Counted from the stretch's first letter, positions 53,117 to 61,587 are shown. The stretch: 64,000 bases of DNA from Glaciihabitans sp. (GCA_025464095.1 JAODMF010000004.1:1-64000); one strand, 5' to 3'. The notes: generated by a model not told the origin, from the sequence alone. Made by a program: numbers and translations.

Positions 53117-54040
53117 ATGACCACGACAGCTGCCCCCGCCATCACGACGCGACCCTCCCTGTCGCCGCTCGTGCTCATCGCCATCGTGATCACCGTGCTG
53201 GCCTGGGCGAGTGCCTTCCTCGTGATTCGGGGCACGGCGCCGCACTTCAGCGGGGGAGCGCTGGCACTCGGCCGTCTGGTCGTGGGAACCGTCGTGCTCA
53301 GCGTGATGGTCATCGGGCGGCGGTGGGTGAAGCCGACCCGGCGTGAGTGGCTGCTCATCCTCGGATTCGGCGTGCTGTGGTTCGGCGGCTACAACATCGC
53401 CCTCAACATCGCCGAGCAGACGCTGGATGCGGGAACGACCGCAATGGTCGTGAACATCGGGCCCATCCTCATCGCGCTCGGGGCGGGCGTGTTCCTGCGC
53501 GAAGGCATCCCGAAGTGGCTTGCGATCGGTGCCGGTGTGGCCTTCCTCGGGGCGGTACTGATCGGTGTGGCAACCGCCGGCTCGGTGGGGCTGACGAACG
53601 GCGCCGGCATCCTGTGGTGCTTCGCCGCCGCGGTGGCCTACGCGGCGGGCGTGCTCCTGCAGAAGCCGGCGCTCAGGAGACTGCCCGCCGCCCAGGTGAC
53701 CTGGATGGGCTGTGCCATCGGCATGATCGCCTGCCTTCCCTTCAGCGGTGACCTTGTTGCGGGACTGGCCGTCGCGCCCCTCCCGGCGATTCTCGGCGTG
53801 GTCTACCTCGGCGCGATCCCGACCGCGCTCGCGTTCAGCACCTGGGCTTACGCGCTTTCCCGGATGCCCGCGGGGCAGCTGGGCGTCACGACCTACGTGG
53901 TGCCGGCCCTTGTTGTGCTGTTCGGGCTCGCCGTATTCCACGAGGTGCCGGTCCCGCTGGCCATCGCGGGAGGCCTCCTCTGTCTCGCCGGGGTGGCGCT
54001 CAGCCGAAGAAAGAGCCGAGCAATAGTCGCGCAGGAATAG
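53117..54040 (+). CDS. EamA/DMT-family transporter
   Basis: The 307 residues form about ten membrane helices in two EamA halves, the first starting near WASAFLVIRGTAPHFSGGAL and the second near GAGILWCFAAAVAYAAGVLL. YLGAIPTALAFSTWAYAL is a conserved second-half motif. The family exports amino acids or metabolites; the substrate cannot be told. It diverges from the broken ligase gene. Confidence 0.88.
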   Translation: MTTTAAPAITTRPSLSPLVLIAIVITVLAWASAFLVIRGTAPHFSGGALALGRLVVGTVVLSVMVIGRRWVKPTRREWLLILGFGVLWFGGYNIALNIAEQTLDAGTTAMVVNIGPILIALGAGVFLREGIPKWLAIGAGVAFLGAVLIGVATAGSVGLTNGAGILWCFAAAVAYAAGVLLQKPALRRLPAAQVTWMGCAIGMIACLPFSGDLVAGLAVAPLPAILGVVYLGAIPTALAFSTWAYALSRMPAGQLGVTTYVVPALVVLFGLAVFHEVPVPLAIAGGLLCLAGVALSRRKSRAIVAQE

Positions 54041-54049
54041 GATGCGGAC

Positions 54050-54712
54050 GTGACCGACTCCACTGCGACGCATCCTGCAACACCGCCCGCGCGCAATCCG
54101 GGAGCGGTTTGGCTCATTGCCACCGGTTCCGCGGCGCTGATCGGTCTCGGGCTGCAGCTGCTCTCCGGGGTGGGTGGTCTTCCCGGGATGGTTGGCGGGA
54201 TAAGCACGCTGCTGCGGCTCCTGCTGACCTACCTGCTGGGGCCGATTGGCTTTCTCATCGGGATGGTGCTGCTCGCGGGCATCCGCAATGCGGGGTTCGC
54301 AAGCATCATCGGAACGTCGCGCGCCCGCCAGATGCTGCTCGGCGCATTCGGTGCGGGACTCTGGCTTGCACAGGCCGCGTACCTCTTCTCCCTTTTCGAC
54401 ACGCCCGCGACCCGCGGGGTCGGCGAAGTGGTGCGACTCGTCATCACCGCGATCGTTTTTGTGCTGGGGATCGTGTGCGCCTGGCTGATCGACCAGGCCG
54501 GAGTCGCGACCGGCTTCGCCCGGCGCAGCCTCCTCGTCGCTCTTGCCCTGTGGCTCGTGACGCTCATTCTCTTCGCTGGCCCGGTCGGCGCATCAGTGCT
54601 CTGGGACCTGCCGCGGATCCTCGGAGTGCTCATTCTTGGCGTGTCCTGGATGCACGTGGGACAGACGAGATCAACCTCGGTTCCCGCATCCGCCAAAGTT
54701 CTGGCAGAATAG
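54050..54712 (+). CDS. Multi-pass membrane protein of unknown function
   Basis: The 220 residues have about six predicted helices after a Thr/Pro/Ala-rich start. GTG 54050 lies 9 bp after the EamA stop, so the two are probably co-transcribed. The family is not recognised. Its last codons (CTG GCA GAA TAG) also form part of the presumed rpsP promoter. Confidence 0.7.
   Translation: MTDSTATHPATPPARNPGAVWLIATGSAALIGLGLQLLSGVGGLPGMVGGISTLLRLLLTYLLGPIGFLIGMVLLAGIRNAGFASIIGTSRARQMLLGAFGAGLWLAQAAYLFSLFDTPATRGVGEVVRLVITAIVFVLGIVCAWLIDQAGVATGFARRSLLVALALWLVTLILFAGPVGASVLWDLPRILGVLILGVSWMHVGQTRSTSVPASAKVLAE
54702..54710 (+). promoter_or_regulatory. Extended -10 (TGGCAGAAT) upstream of rpsP
   Basis: TGGCAGAAT followed by AGCC matches the sequence upstream of rplS (TGGCAGAAT then TGCC). 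The element overlaps the preceding stop codon. It leaves a leader of about 125 nt before the rpsP GTG. Confidence 0.5.
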
Positions 54713-54841
54713 CCAGTTGAGTCCATCGGCAGCCGACCCTCTAATCAGCAGCCGACAGACACCATCAGAGCTTTTGCGCCGTTTGTGCCCCCACGCCTCC
54801 GGCTAGCAGTTCGCCACCCACACATGTAATTCAGGAGAATT

Positions 54842-55384
54842 GTGGCTGTAAAGATTCGTTTGAAGCGCCTCGGCAAGATCCGGGCACCGTACTACCGCAT
54901 TGTCGTCGCCGACTCGCGCACCAAGCGTGACGGTCGCGTCATCGAGGAGATCGGCAAGTACCACCCGACCGAGGAGCCCTCGTTCATCGAGGTCAAGTCG
55001 GACCGGGCCCAGTACTGGCTGGGCGTCGGCGCGCAGCCGAGCCCGCAGGTCGAGGCGATCCTCAAGCTCACGGGCGACTGGGGCATCTTCAAGGGCGACA
55101 AGAACGCCGTCAGCACGGTGAAGACCAAGGAAGCCAAGGTCGAGTTCCAGGCTGACGAGAAGAAGAAGCCGGTTCTCAAGCCCAAGGCTGAGAAGGCGCC
55201 CGAGCCCGTCGCCGCTCCGGCGGAGGTCGTCGAGGAGCCTGTTGCCGAGTCGGCTGTCGAGGCTGACGCCGCTGTCGAGGCACCGGAAGCCGCGCCCGCC
55301 GCTGCGGAAGCTGCGCCTGCCGCCGACGAGGCCGCACCCGCCGCTGACGAGGCGCCCGCCGCCGAGACGCCGGCCGAGGCCTAA
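54842..55384 (+). CDS. rpsP: 30S ribosomal protein S16 with long acidic tail
   Basis: The first 80 or so residues are canonical S16 ([20 protein letters not shown], then [13 protein letters not shown]). The other 100 are an Ala/Glu/Pro-rich acidic tail ([20 protein letters not shown], then repeats of EAAPAADEA). Actinobacterial S16 often has a tail, but 180 residues is at the long end. AGGAG precedes the GTG. It heads the rpsP-khpA-rimM operon. Confidence 0.96.
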   Translation: MAVKIRLKRLGKIRAPYYRIVVADSRTKRDGRVIEEIGKYHPTEEPSFIEVKSDRAQYWLGVGAQPSPQVEAILKLTGDWGIFKGDKNAVSTVKTKEAKVEFQADEKKKPVLKPKAEKAPEPVAAPAEVVEEPVAESAVEADAAVEAPEAAPAAAEAAPAADEAAPAADEAPAAETPAEA

Positions 55385-55387
55385 GTC

Positions 55388-55624
55388 TTGCTCGCTCAGG
55401 CTCTCGAGCACCTCGTCAAGGGGATCGTTGATCACCCCGCCGAAGTGCAGGTCGTAGCAAAGAACTCTCCACGTGGCGAGGTCCTCGAGGTGCGCGTGCA
55501 CCCCGAGGACCTCGGTCGCGTCATCGGTCGCGCGGGTCGCACCGCGAAGGCTCTCCGCACGCTCATCACGGCTCTCGCCGATGGCAAGCGTGTGCGCGTC
55601 GACGTGGTCGACACCGACTTCTAG
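55388..55624 (+). CDS. khpA: KH-domain RNA-binding protein KhpA
   Basis: The 78 residues form a single KH domain with the GxxG loop in HPEDLGRVIGRAGRTAKALR. KhpA pairs with KhpB to bind small and messenger RNAs in many Gram-positives. It starts with TTG three bases after the rpsP stop, and rimM begins two bases after its stop. The TTG start is supported by the tight packing and family length. Confidence 0.92.
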   Translation: MLAQALEHLVKGIVDHPAEVQVVAKNSPRGEVLEVRVHPEDLGRVIGRAGRTAKALRTLITALADGKRVRVDVVDTDF

Positions 55625-55626
55625 CC

Positions 55627-56229
55627 GTGGCCTCCGCCAAGGCGGCCGGTTCGAACCGCACGCAGCTGCGCGTCGGTCGCCTGACGAAAGCCCACGGCCT
55701 CAAGGGCGCACTCAAGGTCGAGCTCTACACGGATGACCCGGACCGCCGGTTCACCCCGGGAGCGACGTTCACCCTGCAGGTGCCGACGAGCTCGCCGTGG
55801 CACGGCAAGACGCTCGAGCTCATCGAGCTCAAGTGGTACAACAGCCATGCCGTGGGGTTCTTCAAGGACGTCCCCGACCGCACGGCCGCTGAGACCCTCG
55901 TCAAGGCGATCCTCTGGGTGGAGCAGGATGCGGCCGAGCTCCCCGACGAGGACGATGCCTGGTACGACCACCAGCTGGTCGGTCTCGGGGTGGTGCGCGA
56001 CGGCATCCGGATCGGAACGGTGTCGCAGATCGATCACCTGCCCGCACAGGACCTGCTGACGATTAAGACGGATGCCGGCGACGTGCTCGTGCCCTTCGTC
56101 AAGGCCATCGTGCCCACCGTCGACATCAAGGCGGGGACGCTGACCGTGACGCCGCCGCCCGGGCTCTTTGAGCCGCTGCCCGACGGCGCCATCGAGGATG
56201 CCCCCGAGGGACCGTCCACCGCCGACTGA
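55627..56229 (+). CDS. rimM: Ribosome maturation factor RimM
   Basis: RimM helps mature the 30S head by binding S19. The 200 residues contain the N-terminal RimM domain (LRVGRLTKAHGLKGALKVEL) and a C-terminal PRC-barrel (DDAWYDHQLVGLGVVRDGIR, TDAGDVLVPFVKAIVP). A short acidic C-terminal extension follows. In most bacteria trmD comes next at once; here 1.16 kb with a minus-strand gene and two hairpins intervenes. Confidence 0.94.
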   Translation: MASAKAAGSNRTQLRVGRLTKAHGLKGALKVELYTDDPDRRFTPGATFTLQVPTSSPWHGKTLELIELKWYNSHAVGFFKDVPDRTAAETLVKAILWVEQDAAELPDEDDAWYDHQLVGLGVVRDGIRIGTVSQIDHLPAQDLLTIKTDAGDVLVPFVKAIVPTVDIKAGTLTVTPPPGLFEPLPDGAIEDAPEGPSTAD

Positions 56230-56230
56230 C

Positions 56231-56313
56231 CACCCCCACCGCGGAGGATGACACGCCGCGCGCGCCCGCGATACCGCGCCGGTTGCGGCGTGTCGTCCTC
56301 CGCAATGGGGGTG
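56231..56313. repeat. Left hairpin flanking the DUF559 cassette
   Basis: Arms of 29 bp (56231-56259 and 56285-56313) pair with three mismatches. The right arm reads GCGGCGTGTCGTCCTCCGC then AATGGGGGTG. The loop is 25 nt. It begins one base after the rimM stop codon and nearly touches the nuclease stop. The same arms recur at 57294-57376. Confidence 0.85.
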
Positions 56314-56317
56314 CGGG

Positions 56318-57199
56318 TCAGTGCGCGAGGCCAGCGCGGCGGTGACCCCGGGTCCACAGGTGCTCGCCGCGTCCCACCATCGCGACGATTGCCAACTCGA
56401 CCGCCGCCCACTCGAACATGACCTGCGCGTAGGTAAGTCGGATCACGTGGTAGCCGCGGTGCATGAGCGCGAGATCGCGCGCCCGGTCGCGGGCGAATGT
56501 CTCGGCGTCCGCGTGCCACATCGCGCCGTCCGTCTCGACCACGATTCGGTCGCCGACCACGAGGTCGACCCGGCCAACACCCGCGATGGCGACCTGCGTG
56601 CGCACGCGGAGATTCAGCGCCCTCAACCTGAGTCGGGCGAGCGTTTCGAGCCCCGACTCCGAACCGCCGTCAATATCCGACAGTGCACGCGACCCGAGAG
56701 AACTCGTCGCGTCGACAATCCCGGTGAATTCGGTCAGCGACAATTGCCTCCGATTCAGTGCCGAATCGATGGAGGCGACCGCATCCTCGTATTCGGCGCA
56801 CTGCAGAAGCTGGCGTGCGACCTCGACAGGTCGCTCGATCGGCGCCCGCCACCGGTAGAACGGCTCCGCCTCCCAGTGCACGACGACCTCATCCGTAGTC
56901 CGTCCGGTCGCGCGACCGGAGTGCCTGGGCAGGCTGACGTGGAGGCGGGTCGCTTCACTGGCTGACCACCAGCCCAGCAGTCGCGCGGCGCTTTCGCATC
57001 CGACACGACCGCCGAGTTCGACCGCGCGTACCACCAGCGGGTCGGCGTCAAGCAGGCAGACCCACCCCGTGCGAATGCGGTGAATGCTGCGCCGCTCGAC
57101 TGCGCCGCGAATTACGTCGCGCGACACACCAAGGCGTAGGAGTGATGTAACGGATGCGACGCCGCCGGCCTGGCGGAGTGCGGATTCAAGCGATCTCAC
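56318..57199 (-). CDS. AbiEi-like/DUF559 nuclease-like protein in a hairpin-flanked cassette
   Basis: The protein has 293 residues. The N-terminus ([40 protein letters not shown]) is an AbiEi-type helix-turn-helix. The last 90 residues are a DUF559 (Vsr-like PD-(D/E)xK) domain: [24 protein letters not shown], with the acidic residues and His, then [24 protein letters not shown] nuclease is inferred, not shown. GTG 57199 has AGGA 7 bp upstream. It is antisense to and inserted in the rimM-trmD operon, between two matching hairpins. Confidence 0.85.
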   Translation of the reverse strand: MRSLESALRQAGGVASVTSLLRLGVSRDVIRGAVERRSIHRIRTGWVCLLDADPLVVRAVELGGRVGCESAARLLGWWSASEATRLHVSLPRHSGRATGRTTDEVVVHWEAEPFYRWRAPIERPVEVARQLLQCAEYEDAVASIDSALNRRQLSLTEFTGIVDATSSLGSRALSDIDGGSESGLETLARLRLRALNLRVRTQVAIAGVGRVDLVVGDRIVVETDGAMWHADAETFARDRARDLALMHRGYHVIRLTYAQVMFEWAAVELAIVAMVGRGEHLWTRGHRRAGLAH

Positions 57200-57293
57200 G
57201 GCGAAATCCTGAGCGGCCGCCCCTGCCCCGGTGGCTGCATCCGCGGGTTTGGGGAAAGTGCGCTCCTCACCGTGCCGGTGGAGGGCAGGCGCG

Positions 57294-57376
57294 CATCCCC
57301 ATTCCGGAGGACGACGCGCCGCATCCCGGCGCAGATCGCGGCCCGCTGCGGCGCGCCGTCCTCCGCAATGGGGGTG
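57294..57376. repeat. Right hairpin flanking the DUF559 cassette
   Basis: Arms of 30 bp (57294-57323 and 57347-57376) pair with three mismatches around a 23-nt loop. The arms match those of the left hairpin; the loops do not. It ends 17 bp before the trmD GTG, so it lies in the trmD leader. Confidence 0.85.
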
Positions 57377-57393
57377 GATGGGATGATGGCCGA

Positions 57394-58074
57394 GTGCGCA
57401 TCGACATCGTCACGATCTTTCCGGAGTTCTTCTCCGTGCTCGACGTGTCGCTGCTCGGGAAGGCGCGCGAACGCGGGCTCATCGATCTCGGCGTGCACGA
57501 CCTGCGCGACTTCGCCCACGACCGGCACCGGACCGTGGATGACACTCCCTACGGTGGCGGGGCCGGGATGGTCATGAAGCCGGAGCCGTGGGGCGAGGCG
57601 CTGGACGGCATCCTGACGCCCGAAACGACGGTCATCTTTCCCTCCCCAGCGGGCGAGCGATTCACCCAGTCCACCGCGCGCGAGCTGGCACTCCAGCCGC
57701 ACCTGGTCTTCGGATGCGGCCGCTACGAGGGCATCGACCAGCGCGTCATCGAGCACACCGCTTCACGCGCGTCGGTTCGGGAGATCAGCCTCGGCGACTA
57801 CGTGCTCAACGGCGGCGAGGTCGCCGCGATGGCGATGATCGAGGCCATCGGGCGTCTCGTCCCCGGCGTCGTTGGCAACCCGGAGAGTCTCACCGAGGAG
57901 AGCCACGAGGATGGCCTGCTCGAGTATCCGAGCTACACCAAGCCGGGCCAGTGGCGCGGCCTGGATGTGCCGCCGGTGCTGTTGAGCGGCAATCATGGCG
58001 CCATCGCTGCCTGGCGCCGCGAGCAGCAACTGGAGCGAACGCGTCGCGTGCGACCGGACCTGCTGCCCGACTGA
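57394..58074 (+). CDS. trmD: tRNA (guanine-37-N1) methyltransferase
   Basis: TrmD methylates G37 of tRNAs using AdoMet, preventing frameshifts. The 226 residues begin [13 protein letters not shown] and include [15 protein letters not shown], the knot-forming [13 protein letters not shown] and [12 protein letters not shown], where the Asp is catalytic. GTG 57394 was chosen because it gives the conserved N-terminus. The gene is cut off from rimM by the hairpin cassette, so it needs either read-through of both hairpins or its own promoter. Confidence 0.95.
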   Translation: MRIDIVTIFPEFFSVLDVSLLGKARERGLIDLGVHDLRDFAHDRHRTVDDTPYGGGAGMVMKPEPWGEALDGILTPETTVIFPSPAGERFTQSTARELALQPHLVFGCGRYEGIDQRVIEHTASRASVREISLGDYVLNGGEVAAMAMIEAIGRLVPGVVGNPESLTEESHEDGLLEYPSYTKPGQWRGLDVPPVLLSGNHGAIAAWRREQQLERTRRVRPDLLPD

Positions 58075-58084
58075 GCCGCGCCGG

Positions 58085-58852
58085 CTATGAGCGCGCGGTG
58101 AGCACCAGCGGGCCGTCCGGCGTGATCGCGATGGTGTGCTCGACGTGGGCAGCGCGAGAGCCGTCCTGGCTGCGGAGTGTCCAGCCGTCGATATCGGTGT
58201 AGATGCGGTCGGTGCCGAGCATGAACCAGGGCTCAATCGCGAACACGAGGCCCGATCTCAGCGGCCACCCACGGTGCGCGCGGCCGTCGTTCGGCACGTG
58301 CGGATCGCCGTGCATCGTACGCCCGACGCCGTGCCCGCCGAATTCGAGATTGACCGTGAGGCCGTCCGCGCGCGCGACGGATCCGATGGCCGCGGAAACG
58401 TCGCCCATCCTGCTGCCGGAGTGCGCGGCTTCGATCCCGGCCTCGAGCGCACGCTCCGCGGTGTCGATCAGCCGCAGGTCTTCCTCACGCGGGGTTCCGA
58501 CAATGAGCGTGAGGGCCGAGTCGGCCACCCAGCCATCGACGGATGCCGCGAAGTCGAGGCTGAGCATGTCGCCGTCGCGCAGCACGTAATCGTGCGGCAG
58601 CCCGTGCAGCGCCGCGTCGTTCACCGACGTGCAGATGTAGTGCCCGAAGGGCGACCCTCCGAAGGACGGGTGGTAGTCGACGTAGGTGCTGAGAGCGCCC
58701 GCCGATTTGGTGAGGTCCCGGGCGATCTTGTCGATCGTCAGCAGGTTGACCCCCACCGCGGATGCTGCCGCAGTCTCCTGGAGTACACGCGCGACGAATT
58801 TTCCTGCGGCCCGCATCTCGTCGATCTCGGCCGGTGTGTGGAGTTCGATCAC
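58085..58852 (-). CDS. map: Methionine aminopeptidase, type I
   Basis: MetAP removes the initiator methionine. The 255 residues show all five metal ligands: Asp in LSLDFAASVDGWVADSA (two), His in GGHGVGRTMHGDP, Glu in VFAIEPWFM and Glu in HVEHTIAI. It lies between trmD and rplS on the opposite strand. The GTG start overlaps the tetR stop (GTGA), so it is translated with that regulator. Actinobacteria usually have a second map gene near adk-infA; this copy may be the accessory one. Confidence 0.92.
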   Translation of the reverse strand: MIELHTPAEIDEMRAAGKFVARVLQETAAASAVGVNLLTIDKIARDLTKSAGALSTYVDYHPSFGGSPFGHYICTSVNDAALHGLPHDYVLRDGDMLSLDFAASVDGWVADSALTLIVGTPREEDLRLIDTAERALEAGIEAAHSGSRMGDVSAAIGSVARADGLTVNLEFGGHGVGRTMHGDPHVPNDGRAHRGWPLRSGLVFAIEPWFMLGTDRIYTDIDGWTLRSQDGSRAAHVEHTIAITPDGPLVLTARS

Positions 58853-59496
58853 GACTCACTCGGCAGGTCGGTGTGGTCGCGCAGGTAGTCCCTGCCGATG
58901 CTCCTCGCGGCGTTGATGAAACGCTCGTCGCCCTGGCGGTCGGCGTGGAATGCGCGCTTGAGCAGCGCATCCGTGATTTCGACGACCACTTCGAGCTCGA
59001 AGATGAACTGCTCGGAGGGCTCGAACTCATACTTCTCGCCGAGCAGCCCGGCCAGCGAGCGCGCGAGCACCGCGTTGTTGCTCAGGTCGGGCGAAAGAAA
59101 GCGGTCGGCGATGACGTCGCCGAAGCGCAGCGCGCGAAACCCCGGACGGGTGCGCGCCAGGTCCACGAAGGCATCGACGGCCACGTCAAAGGAGTTGCGC
59201 CACTCACCGGCGTCCCCCTTGAGGGAGGAGAAGATGCGGTCGGCATAGTCCGACATGAAGCTCGCGGCGAGCGCCCGAAGCAGGGACTGGATGTTCGGGA
59301 AGTACCGGTAGACGACCCCGATGGATGAGCCCGACCGCGTCGCGACGTCGCTGGTCGTGAGGCCGTCGATGCCGTTTTCGTCGATCAGTTCGGCAGCGGC
59401 TTCCAACAGGAGCGCGATCCGCTGGGCGCTGCGCTGCTGCACGGGCTCCGTGCGAACGGATGCCAGGACGGAGGAGAGATCCGGCTGGTCGATCAC
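58849..59496 (-). CDS. TetR/AcrR-family regulator
   Basis: The 215 residues carry an N-terminal helix-turn-helix (about residues 25-70: RIALLLEAAAELIDENGIDG, TTSDVATRSGSSIGVVYRYF). The C-terminal ligand domain is unassigned. GTG 59496 was chosen with GGAAAGG 6-8 bp upstream; an upstream reading to 59670 would run through the rplS promoter. It is coupled to map by a 4-bp overlap, and a palindrome 25 bp upstream may be its operator. Confidence 0.85.
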   Translation of the reverse strand: MIDQPDLSSVLASVRTEPVQQRSAQRIALLLEAAAELIDENGIDGLTTSDVATRSGSSIGVVYRYFPNIQSLLRALAASFMSDYADRIFSSLKGDAGEWRNSFDVAVDAFVDLARTRPGFRALRFGDVIADRFLSPDLSNNAVLARSLAGLLGEKYEFEPSEQFIFELEVVVEITDALLKRAFHADRQGDERFINAARSIGRDYLRDHTDLPSES

Positions 59497-59520
59497 TGGT
59501 GTGCCTTTCCAAAGAGGGTC

Positions 59521-59534
59521 TACCCTCGAAGGTA
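59521..59534. promoter_or_regulatory. Possible TetR operator
   Basis: TACCCTCGAAGGTA is a 14-bp palindrome with one mismatched pair, 25 bp upstream of the tetR start and in the divergent region with rplS. Autoregulation of tetR-map is inferred. Confidence 0.38.
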
Positions 59535-59591
59535 CCCCCGCCTGCCGCGAGTGTGCTGCGCGAGGCCGTGTTCGCCTAACCGCGCACTTTG

Positions 59592-59600
59592 TGGCAGAAT
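59592..59600 (+). promoter_or_regulatory. Extended -10 (TGGCAGAAT) upstream of rplS
   Basis: The same 9-bp element as upstream of rpsP. It leaves a leader of roughly 115 nt before the rplS ATG. TGTGGCAGA (59590) and TCTGCCACA (59624) form an inverted repeat around it. Confidence 0.5.
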
Positions 59601-59720
59601 TGCCCCTCGTGCCATGTTTCGGCTCTGCCACAGGGGAGCCCATCAACACGAAGGCACAATTCACCTTCATTCTTATCTAAACCGTGATCGACCTGTGGCG
59701 GTTACAGGAAGCGAAACGCC

Positions 59721-60071
59721 ATGTCTCATCTCCTCGCGAATGTCGATGCAGCATCACTGCGCACCGACGTCCCGGACTTCCGCGCCGGTGACACCGTCAA
59801 GGTGCACGTAAACATCATCGAAGGCACGCGCTCGCGTATCCAGGTGTTCCAGGGCGTCGTGATCGGTCGCCAGGGCGACAGCGTGCGCGAGACCTTCACG
59901 GTGCGCAAGGTCAGCTTCCAGGTCGGTGTCGAGCGTACGTTCCCCGTGCACTCCCCGGTCATCGACCACATCGAGATCGTCACGCGCGGTGATGTGCGTC
60001 GCGCCAAGCTGTACTACCTCCGCAACCTGCGCGGCAAGAAGGCCAAGATCAAGGAAAAGCGCGACGCGTAG
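59721..60071 (+). CDS. rplS: 50S ribosomal protein L19
   Basis: The 116 residues carry L19 landmarks [53 protein letters not shown] and the [20 protein letters not shown] end. ACAGGAAG precedes the ATG. The usual trmD-rplS linkage is broken by map-tetR, and rplS has its own promoter and a hairpin-closed end, so it looks like a single-gene unit. Confidence 0.96.
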   Translation: MSHLLANVDAASLRTDVPDFRAGDTVKVHVNIIEGTRSRIQVFQGVVIGRQGDSVRETFTVRKVSFQVGVERTFPVHSPVIDHIEIVTRGDVRRAKLYYLRNLRGKKAKIKEKRDA

Positions 60072-60106
60072 TACACGGTTTTCGCGCCGGACTGATTAGA
60101 AACGTA

Positions 60107-60145
60107 CCTGAGCTCCCTGCCTTTACACTTGGCAGGGAGCTCAGG
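60107..60145 (+). terminator. 15-bp perfect hairpin between rplS and lepB
   Basis: CCTGAGCTCCCTGCC and its exact reverse complement enclose a 9-nt loop, and GGTTT follows. It lies 36 bp after the rplS stop. The right arm runs into AGGGG, the only ribosome-binding-like sequence of lepB (ATG 60152), so the stem could both end rplS transcription and mask the lepB start. Confidence 0.7.
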
Positions 60146-60151
60146 GGTTTA

Positions 60152-60922
60152 ATGACAAGCGAGATTGACCAGTCGCCATCCGGCAGTGTGGACACGGATG
60201 GCGTTTCTACTGTTCAGAAGCCGTCGCGTTCGCGCGGCCTGAAGCTGTTCCTGCGGGATGTCCTGCTGATTCTGCTGGCCGCGCTGCTCATTTCGTTCCT
60301 CATCAAGACCTTCCTCTTCCGGTCGTTCTACATCCCCTCGGAATCGATGGAAGACACGCTCCTGGTCAACGACCGGATCATCGTGAACCAGCTGGAGCCG
60401 AAGTTCATGCCCGTCCACCGCGGCGATATTGTCGTGTTCAAAGACCCCGGCGGGTGGCTTTCCGAACAGCCCGCCACCCCGCAGCCCGGTGGGGTGACCG
60501 GGGCGGTGGATGCCGTGCTCGGCTTCGTCGGACTGAGCGCGCCCGACAGCAACGACCACCTCATCAAGCGCGTGATCGGCCTTCCCGGCGACCACGTTGT
60601 CTGCTGCAACGATTTCGGGCAGATCACGGTCAACGGGGTCCCGCTCGACGAGCCGTACACGAAGCTGCCGCCGGGTACGACGAAGGCGACGGCATCGGAT
60701 TTCGACATCACGGTGCCCAAGGATTCGCTGTGGGTCATGGGGGATAACCGGTACTCGTCCGCGGACTCCGCCTTCCATTTTTCCCAGCACTCGGCTCACG
60801 TCTACGTTCCCTACAGCGATGTGGTCGGCAGGGCGGTCGTGATCAGCTGGCCGATCAATCGCTGGACGGTTCTGGATGACTACCCGATCGTGTTCCAGGG
60901 AACGGACCCGAAAACCAAGTGA
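60152..60922 (+). CDS. lepB: Signal peptidase I
   Basis: LepB cleaves secretory signal peptides. The 256 residues have one membrane helix (about residues 31-52), then the nucleophile Ser65 in IPSESMEDTL and the general base Lys139 in DHLIKRVIGLPGD. LWVMGDNRYSSADSAFH is the conserved C-terminal box. It overlaps rnhB by 4 bp. Confidence 0.95.
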   Translation: MTSEIDQSPSGSVDTDGVSTVQKPSRSRGLKLFLRDVLLILLAALLISFLIKTFLFRSFYIPSESMEDTLLVNDRIIVNQLEPKFMPVHRGDIVVFKDPGGWLSEQPATPQPGGVTGAVDAVLGFVGLSAPDSNDHLIKRVIGLPGDHVVCCNDFGQITVNGVPLDEPYTKLPPGTTKATASDFDITVPKDSLWVMGDNRYSSADSAFHFSQHSAHVYVPYSDVVGRAVVISWPINRWTVLDDYPIVFQGTDPKTK

Positions 60923-61587
60923 TGGTTCCAGTCGCTGATCCGACGCTCGCAACCGAGCTGGCGCTGCACGCCGAGGGTGTGCGGTACGTGATCGGCTGCG
61001 ACGAGGTGGGGCGTGGCGCGATCGCGGGCCCGGTCGCCGTGGGATTCTGCGTGATCGACCTGTCTGTGGGGGCGCATCCGGTCGGGCTGCGCGACTCGAA
61101 GCTGCTCAGCGAGAAGCGGCGGGAAGAACTCGCTCCGCTGGCCCGCCAGTGGGCGCTGCACTCCGCGGTCGGCCTGGCAACCGCCGACGAGGTGGATGAG
61201 ATCGGCATCATCCGTTCGCTGGGCCTCGCGGCCAGCCGGGCACTCGAATCGCTGGCCGGCTTCCTGGATGACTGCGTCGTGCTCCTCGACGGATCGCACA
61301 ACTGGCTGACCCCCGCGCTCGCGTCGCCGCTCGACGTTCGAACCCGCGTCAAGGCCGACCGGGACTGCGCGTCGGTGTCGGCGGCATCCGTTGTGGCCAA
61401 GGTGCACCGCGACCGTCTCATGATCGATGCGGATGCGCGGATCCCCGGCTACGGCTGGACCGGAAACAAGGGCTACGGCTCGTCGGACCACTACGCGGCG
61501 CTCGACGCGCTGGGCCCGTCGGAGCTGCACCGTTTGACCTGGCTCCACAAGGCCGTGGACCCGGCCGAGCTTCGCGAATCGGCCTAG
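60919..61587 (+). CDS. rnhB: Ribonuclease HII
   Basis: RNase HII removes ribonucleotides and RNA from RNA-DNA hybrids. The 222 residues show Asp-Glu in VIGCDEVGRGAIAGP, Asp in VVLLDGSHNW and Asp in RVKADRDCASVSAASV. GTG 60919 and ATG 60922 are adjacent in-frame starts; either overlaps the lepB stop. Confidence 0.94.
   Translation: MMVPVADPTLATELALHAEGVRYVIGCDEVGRGAIAGPVAVGFCVIDLSVGAHPVGLRDSKLLSEKRREELAPLARQWALHSAVGLATADEVDEIGIIRSLGLAASRALESLAGFLDDCVVLLDGSHNWLTPALASPLDVRTRVKADRDCASVSAASVVAKVHRDRLMIDADARIPGYGWTGNKGYGSSDHYAALDALGPSELHRLTWLHKAVDPAELRESA

Noticed and set aside
59601-59720. L19-leader type riboregulator upstream of rplS
   Set aside because: A long leader and an inverted repeat exist, but the left arm overlaps the presumed -10 and would not be transcribed. 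No known leader fold could be matched by eye.
7662-60145. Rho-independent terminators with T-tracts
   Set aside because: Stems are strong, but proper T-runs are missing at 7662 and 28623, so these are listed as hairpins or probable terminators with reduced confidence.
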